From Haematobia irritans (taxonomy: Eukaryota; Arthropoda; Insecta; Diptera; Muscidae), in the NCBI RefSeq assembly GCF_050003625.1, contig NC_134400.1, positions 193,345,726 through 193,409,725 of the forward strand: a DNA stretch of 64,000 nt, written 5' to 3'. The position numbers were made by a program, and so were the translations under genes. Position 1 is the stretch's first letter, and every line of letters begins with the position of its first letter. Positions 58,442-64,000 of this stretch are shown here, one piece after another. The notes below the pieces were generated by a model, which was not told the DNA's origin, made no database searches, and saw only the letters and a program-made list of their open reading frames with translations.

Positions 58442-59107
58442 TCAAAAAAGTGTATGATGGTGATGATGATGAGGGGCCAGAGCTAAAGGAGCAGCATGCA
58501 AATGGGCATGAGGATGAACTATAGCTTTAGCGAAATGGGCATGGGCATGGGGAAAGGCATAACCGACGGAGACGTGATGAGTGGTGGTCTTGGGTCCAGG
58601 AATGGCACGGTAATGTGGAACAGGGGCAGTGAATGGTATGGCTTCGAGGACGGGAGGTAAAAATTTGGTCACATGCACAGGGGCAGGTAGGACAGGAGCG
58701 GGAGCTGGTAAGACGTGAGTATGTACCACAGGTGTGGGTGCTGGCACGAAATGAGCTGCAGCGGGAAGTAGAGGAGCTGGGGCTGGTAGCAGGGGAGCAG
58801 GAGCTGGTAGTAAATGGGCATGTCCTGGATAAATCGGTGCTGGAGCAGCCACTTCATGGAAATGGGCAGGTGGTAATACTGGCGGAGCTTGATGGAAATG
58901 TGCTTCTGGTGCTATCAATTCGGGTACTTGATGATGTATATGAGCTGGTGGTACTCCATAAACTTGGGGCACATGATGAAGATGTTGATGCTGATGCAAA
59001 TGTGCTGGTGGCGCCAAGTCTATGTGATCAGGTACTCCATGAAATCCATAAGGCAATGAAGGTTTAGCCTGGGCCAGCATAACCGCCAAGGCCAAGAAAG
59101 CAAAAGC
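58442..59107 (-). CDS. Gene 5, exon 2: His/Pro/Ala-rich secreted protein
   Basis: A TACTCGTAG acceptor (ending at 59108) is followed in phase 0 by 221 codons starting AFAFLALAVMLAQAKPS (signal peptide end). The mature part has repeated PPAH[LIF]H[QE] motifs (residues about 30-90), then LLPAPAP repeats, then PHYRAIPGPKTTTHHVSVGYAFPHAHAH, and ends in six histidines before TLF and TGA. His-rich, Pro-rich composition suggests a cuticle, peritrophic or eggshell structural protein, possibly metal binding; I cannot assign a named family. Plus-strand ORFs over it are shadows. Confidence 0.88.
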   Translation of the reverse strand, partial: AFAFLALAVMLAQAKPSLPYGFHGVPDHIDLAPPAHLHQHQHLHHVPQVYGVPPAHIHHQVPELIAPEAHFHQAPPVLPPAHFHEVAAPAPIYPGHAHLLPAPAPLLPAPAPLLPAAAHFVPAPTPVVHTHVLPAPAPVLPAPVHVTKFLPPVLEAIPFTAPVPHYRAIPGPKTTTHHVSVGYAFPHAHAHFAKAIVHPHAHLHAAPLALAPHHHHHHTLF

Positions 59108-59183
59108 CTACGAGTAATAAGACAGAAAGAGAGAAACATTTATTTATTTGTGCATTTTTCATAATTCCTTTATTTCAATTTAC

Positions 59184-59201
59184 CATTTTGAAATGCATCA
59201 T
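59184..59201 (-). CDS. Gene 5, exon 1 (codes MMHFKM)
   Basis: ATG ATG CAT TTC AAA ATG precedes a GTAAAT donor. The 76-nt intron spans 59108-59183. Either of the first two ATGs could start; the first is taken. Confidence 0.85.
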
Positions 59202-59317
59202 CCTGCTTGGGATTATCGAAAGGTATTAACCGTTGAATTAAATTTTCAAATTCAAAGACACCTGTTGCTGAATGCAATGGTTGAGGAACTAATGCATAAT
59301 TAATTTTATGTCAACAA

Positions 59318-59323
59318 TTTATA
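59318..59323 (-). promoter_or_regulatory. Candidate TATA box of gene 5
   Basis: Minus-strand TATAAATT context about 120 nt upstream of the ATG, similar to genes 3 and 4. Confidence 0.45.
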
Positions 59324-59684
59324 TGAAACGCCTCAGTATTCGAAAAATATGCCTCACTGTATAATTGACTTCTTTGAGTTAAAATTATTTGTTTATTAAT
59401 AATTTCCATAGTTTTATTTAGATATTAATAATTCGCTTGTACTTTCAGTGACCATGTTCCCTTTAGTTCAAAATTGGTAGTAGTTATCGCCTTTACCATT
59501 GACCATTTTTAGTTAGTCTCTGTTGTATGGCCATATTTTTGGGTGTATTTGCATGGCTATCGGCAAAGAGCACAGTGCTTTGAAATCATAATTTAAATTT
59601 GATATTGATACACCCATAGAATGGGTGAACAAACGCAAGTGTAATCTTTTCTTGCAGTTTTTTGAATTCATTCGAAAAGTTAAA
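59324..59684. other. Upstream region of gene 5, non-coding
   Basis: No ORF and no repeat family recognised. Confidence 0.45.
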
Positions 59685-62600
59685 ATGTTGTCAAAATTTT
59701 ATTTCTATAAAAAATTTTGTCCAAATTTTATTTCTCGAGAAAATTTTGTCCAAATTTCATTTCTCGAACAAATTTTCTCATTTCTATAGAAAATGATATC
59801 AACATTTTATTTCTATAGAAATTTTTGTCAAAATTTTATTTCTATAGAAAATTTTGTCTGAATTTTATTTCTAGAGAAAGTTTTGTCAACATTTTATTTC
59901 TATAAAAATTATTCTCAAAATTTAATCTCTATATATAGAAAATTTTCTCAAAATTTTATTTCAAAATTATATTTCTATAGAAAATTTTGTCAAAATGTTA
60001 TTATCAGTGTCAAAATTTTATTTCTGTAGGAAATTTTCTCAATTTTTTTTTTTTTGAAATTTTTGTTAAAATGTTATTTCTATAAAAAATTTTCTCCAAA
60101 TTTTATTTCTCGAGATATTTTTGTCCAAATTTCATTTCCCGAGAAAATTATGTCAAAATTTCATTTCTCGAGAAAATTTTCTCATTTCTATAGAAAATGG
60201 TATCAACATTTTATTTCTATAAAAATTTTTGTCAAAATGTTATTTCTAGAGAAAATTTTGTCAAAATTTAATGTCTATAGAAAATTTTGTCTGAATTTTA
60301 TTTCTAGAGAAAATTTTGTCTGAATTTTATTATCAGTGTCAAAATTTTATTTCTATAGGAAATTTTCTCAATTTTTTTTGAAATTTTTGGTAAAATTTTA
60401 TTTCTATAAAACATTTTCTCCAAATTTTATTTCTCGAGAAAATTTTGTTCAAATTTCATTTCCCGAGAAAATTAGTCAAAATTTTATTTCTCGGGAAAAT
60501 TTTCTCATTTCTATAGAAAATGGAATCAATATTTTATTTCTATAGAAATTTTTGTCAAAATTTTATTTCTAGAGAAAGTTTTGTCAAAATTTAATTTCTA
60601 TAGAAAATTTTGTCTGAATTTTATTTCTAGAGAAAGTTTTGTCAACATTTTATTTCTATAAAAATTATTCTCAAAATTTAATTTCTTTATATAGAAAATT
60701 TTCTCAAAATTTTATTTCTATAGAAAATTTTGTCAAAATTTTATTATCAGTGTCAAAATTTTATTTCTGTAGGAAATTTTCTATTTTTTTTTTTTAATTT
60801 TTGTTAACATTTTATTTCTATAAAAAGTTTTCTCCAAATTTTATTTCTCGAGAAATTGTTGTCCAAATTTCATTTCCTGAGAAAATGTTGTCAAAATTTT
60901 ATTTCTCGAGAAAATTTTCTCATTTCTATAGAAAATGGTATCAACATTTTATTTCTATAAAAATTTTTGTCAAAATTTTATTTCTAGAAAGTTTTGTTAA
61001 AATTTAATTTCTATAGAAAATTGTGTCTGAATTTTATTTCTAGAGAAAATTTTGTCTGAATTTTATTTCTAGACAAAGTTTTGTCAACATTTTATTTCTA
61101 TAAAAATTATTTTTAAATTTAATTTCTATAGAAAATTTTCTCAAAATTTTATTTCTATAGAAAATTTTGTCAAAATTTTATTATCGGTGTCAAAATTTTA
61201 TTTCTATAGGAAATTTTCTCAATTTTTTTTAAATTTTTGTTAAAATTTTATTTCTATAAAAAATTTTGTCAAAATTTTATTTCTATAAAAAAATTTGTCA
61301 AAATTGTATTGCTATAGAAAATGTTGTCAAAATTTTATTTCTATAGAAAACTTCAAAATTTTATTTCTATAGGAAATTTTCTCAATTTTTTTCATTAGAA
61401 ATGTTTGTTAAAATTTTTGTTAAAATTTTATTTCTATAGGAAATTTTGTCAGAATTACATTTCTTGTGTAAGTATTGTCAAAATTTATTTATAGATAATT
61501 TATCACAATTTCTCAAAATTTTATTTCTTTAGAAAATTTTCTAAAAGTTTTATTCCTGTAGAAAATTTTCTCAAAATGTTATTTCTATAAAATATTTTGT
61601 CAGAATTTTATTTCTATATAAAGTTTTGTCAGAATTTTATTCTTATAGAAAAATTTGTCAAAATTTTATTTTTATAGAAAATTTTATTCCTATAAAAAAT
61701 TTTATTTCAATAGAAAATTTTGTCAAAATTTTATTTCAAAGCACTGTGAGTCGCGCCCAACCATTAGCCTGCCTATTTTTTCACCAATTCTGCCTATAGA
61801 TAATTTATCACAATTTCTCAAAATTTTATTTTCTTAGAGAACTTTCTCATAATTGTATTCCTGTGGACAATTTTCTCTAAATTTTATTTCTATAGAAATT
61901 TTTTTCAAATTTTATTTCTATAGAAAAATTATGTCAAAATTTTATTTCTATAGGAAATTTTCTCAAATTTTTTTTCATTAGAAACTTTTGTTAAAATTTT
62001 ATTTATATAGGAAATTTTGTCAGAATTACGTTTCTTGAGTACGTATTGTCAAAAATTATTTATAGATAATTTATCACAATTTATCACGATTTTATTTCTT
62101 TAGAAAATTTTCTAAGTTTTATTCCTGTAGAAAATTTTCTTAAAATATTATTTCTATAAAATATTTTGTCAAAGTTTTATTCTTAGAAAAAATTTTGTCA
62201 AAAATTTATTTCTATAGAAAAATTTGTCAAAATTTTATTTTTATAGAAAATTTTCTCAAAATTTTATTCCTATAAAAATTTTGTCAAAATTGTATTTCTA
62301 TAGAAAATTTTGTCAAAATTTTACTTCAAAGCACTGTGAGTCGCGCCCCACCATGAGCCTACTTATTTTTTCAACAATTGTGCCTATAGATAATTTATCA
62401 CAATTTCTCAAAATTTTATTTCTTTAGAAAACTTTCTCATAATTGTATTCCTGCGGAAATTATTCTCTAAATTTTATTTCTATAGAAAATTTTCTCAAAT
62501 TTTTTTCTATAGAAAATTTTCTCAAATTTTATTTCTATAGGAAATTTTCTCAATTTTATTTTTTTTGAAATTTTTGTTAAAATTTTATTTCTATAAAAAA

Positions 62601-64000
62601 ATTGTCAAAATTTTATTTCTATAAAAAATTTTTCAAAATTTTTATGCTATAGAAAATTTTGTCAAAATTTTATCTATAGAAAAATTATGTCCAAATTTTA
62701 TTTCTATAGGAAATTTTCTCATTTTTTTTTCATTAGAAATTTTTGTTAAAATTTTATTTCTATAGGAAATTTTGTCAGAATTTCATTTCTTGAGTATTGC
62801 TATAGAAAATGTTGTCAAAATTTTATTTCTATAGAAAAATTATGTCAAAATTTTATTTCTATAGGAAATTTTCTCAAATTTTTTTTCATTAGAAATTTTT
62901 GTTAAAATTTTATTTCTATAGGAAATTTTGTCAGAATTACATTTCTTGTGTAAGTATTGTCAATATTTATTCATAGATAATTTATCACAATTTCTCAAAA
63001 TTTTATTTCTTTAGAAAATTTTTTATTCCTGTAGAAAATTTTCTCAAAATATTATTTCTATAAAATATTTTGTCAACATTTTATTTTGTTAAAAACTTAT
63101 TGCTATAGAAAAATTTTTCAAAATTTTATGTTTATAGAAAATTTTCTCAAAATTTTATTCCTATACAAAATTTTGTCAAAATTGTATTTCAATAGAAAAT
63201 TTTGTCAAAATTTTATTTCAAAGCACTGTGAGTCGCGGCCCACCATCAGCCTACCTATTTTTTCACCAATTGTGCCTATAGATAATTTATCACAATTTCT
63301 CAAAATTTTATTTCTTTAGAAATCTTTCTCATAATTGTATTCCTTCGGAAAATTGTGTCAAAATTTTATTTCTATAGAAAATTTTCTCAAACTTTATTTC
63401 CATAGAAAATTTTCTCAAATTTTATTTCTATAGGAAATTTTCTCATTTTTTTTTGGAAATTTTTGTCAATTTTTTTTTTGCTATAGAAAATGTTTTCAAA
63501 CTTTTATTTCTATAGAAAAATTATGTCAACATTTTATTTCTGTAGGAAATTTTCTCAAATTTTTTTTCATTATAAATTTTTGTTAAAATTTTATTTCTAT
63601 AGGAAATTTTGTAAGAATTACATTTCTTGAGTAAGTATTGTCATTTTATTTATAGATAATTTATCACAATTTCTTTAGAAAATTTTCTAAAAGTTTTAAT
63701 CCTGTGGAAAATTTAATCAAAATATTATTTCTATAAAATATTTTATTTTAGACATTTTTGTTAAAATTTTATTTCTATAGGAAATTTTGTCAGAATTACA
63801 TTTCTTGAGAAATTATTGTCAAAATTTATTAATGGATAATTTATTACAATTTCTCAACATTTTATTTCTTTAGAAAATTTTCTAAAAGTTTTATTCCTGT
63901 AGAGAATTTTCTCAAAATATTATTTCTATAAAATATTTTGTCAGAATTTTATTTCTATATAAAGTTTTGTCAAAATTTTATTCCTATAGAAAAATTTGTC
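59685..64000 (+). repeat. 29-bp palindromic array running off the window end
   Basis: About 148 units, GTC orientation. Two higher-order markers: TTATCAGTGTCAAAATTTTA or its TTATCGG variant near 60001, 60330, 60744 and 61181, and a 90-bp non-array spacer with GCACTGTGAGTCGCG at about 61740, 62330 and 63223. Units with TTTCTCGAGAAAATT variants are confined to the left part. Confidence 0.95.

Noticed and set aside
58633..59067. 144-residue ORF on the plus strand
   Set aside because: Antisense shadow of gene 5, which has a signal peptide, splice sites and repeat motifs.

Overview
The window is eukaryotic DNA that is very AT-rich and very repeat-rich. It is most likely from a higher fly, and I infer a muscid (house fly, stable fly or horn fly type). 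The basis is a set of insect cuticle-protein genes with fly-type gene structure, an irritans-type mariner, a tRNA-derived SINE, and large numbers of DINE/mini-me (Helitron-like) elements. No database search was possible, so the species is open.

Genes. Five genes for small secreted, low-complexity structural proteins (cuticle type) are visible: gene 1 (+, 4129-4731), gene 2 (-, 8646-9242 plus exon 1 at 14773-14784), gene 3 (-, 22833-23252 plus exon 1 at 28289-28300), gene 4 (-, 47855-48544 plus 48614-48631) and gene 5 (-, 58442-59107 plus 59184-59201). Genes 2-5 share one plan: a tiny first coding exon (4-6 codons), a phase-0 intron that splits the signal peptide, then one exon with the rest. 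Genes 4 and 5 have introns of 69 and 76 nt. In genes 2 and 3 I place the first exon 5.5 and 5.0 kb away, with the intron filled by transposons. Exon 1 of gene 1 was not found and may lie outside the window. Genes 1-3 share sequence motifs (AAP[AV] repeats, SSLAGFL, a GHGW C-terminus), which suggests a dispersed cuticle-gene cluster.

Repeats. Nearly everything else is repeat. (i) Arrays of a 29-bp unit built from two overlapping palindromes fill about 20 kb, notably 1360-3380, 28990-36565, 37690-42715, 56985-58060 and 59685-64000. (ii) Three related families of Helitron-like elements occur, called A, B and C here. Each has a hairpin-rich 5' end starting AACAAGTA or similar, tandem 153-bp units, a GACA/GACG microsatellite, a TA-rich stretch (clearest in A and C) and a GGGTATAAA 3' end. 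Main copies are A at 5361-8327, 10508-11580, 12318-14528, 18478-20996 and 44551-47386; B at 11581-12317, 23570-27358 and 49528-55728; C at 16460-17528. (iii) Cut-and-paste elements and MITEs with recognisable termini and target duplications are nested in these: hAT-like at 5664-6716 and 21457-22324, Tc1/mariner-like at 5495-6952, 19839-20816 and 43388-44030, mariner pieces at 16087-18478, PIF/Harbinger-like at 56591-56921, piggyBac-like at 45485-46013, and a foldback element at 836-1359. (iv) A tRNA-derived SINE occurs at 14168-14513, 42503-42580 and 56301-56972.

The most interesting signal is structural. The three Helitron-like families have different termini, but within each family the 5' subterminal motif matches the inverted complement of its own 3' hairpin. 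All three keep an exact 153-bp internal period, and several copies carry the 29-bp palindromic array at the same internal position.
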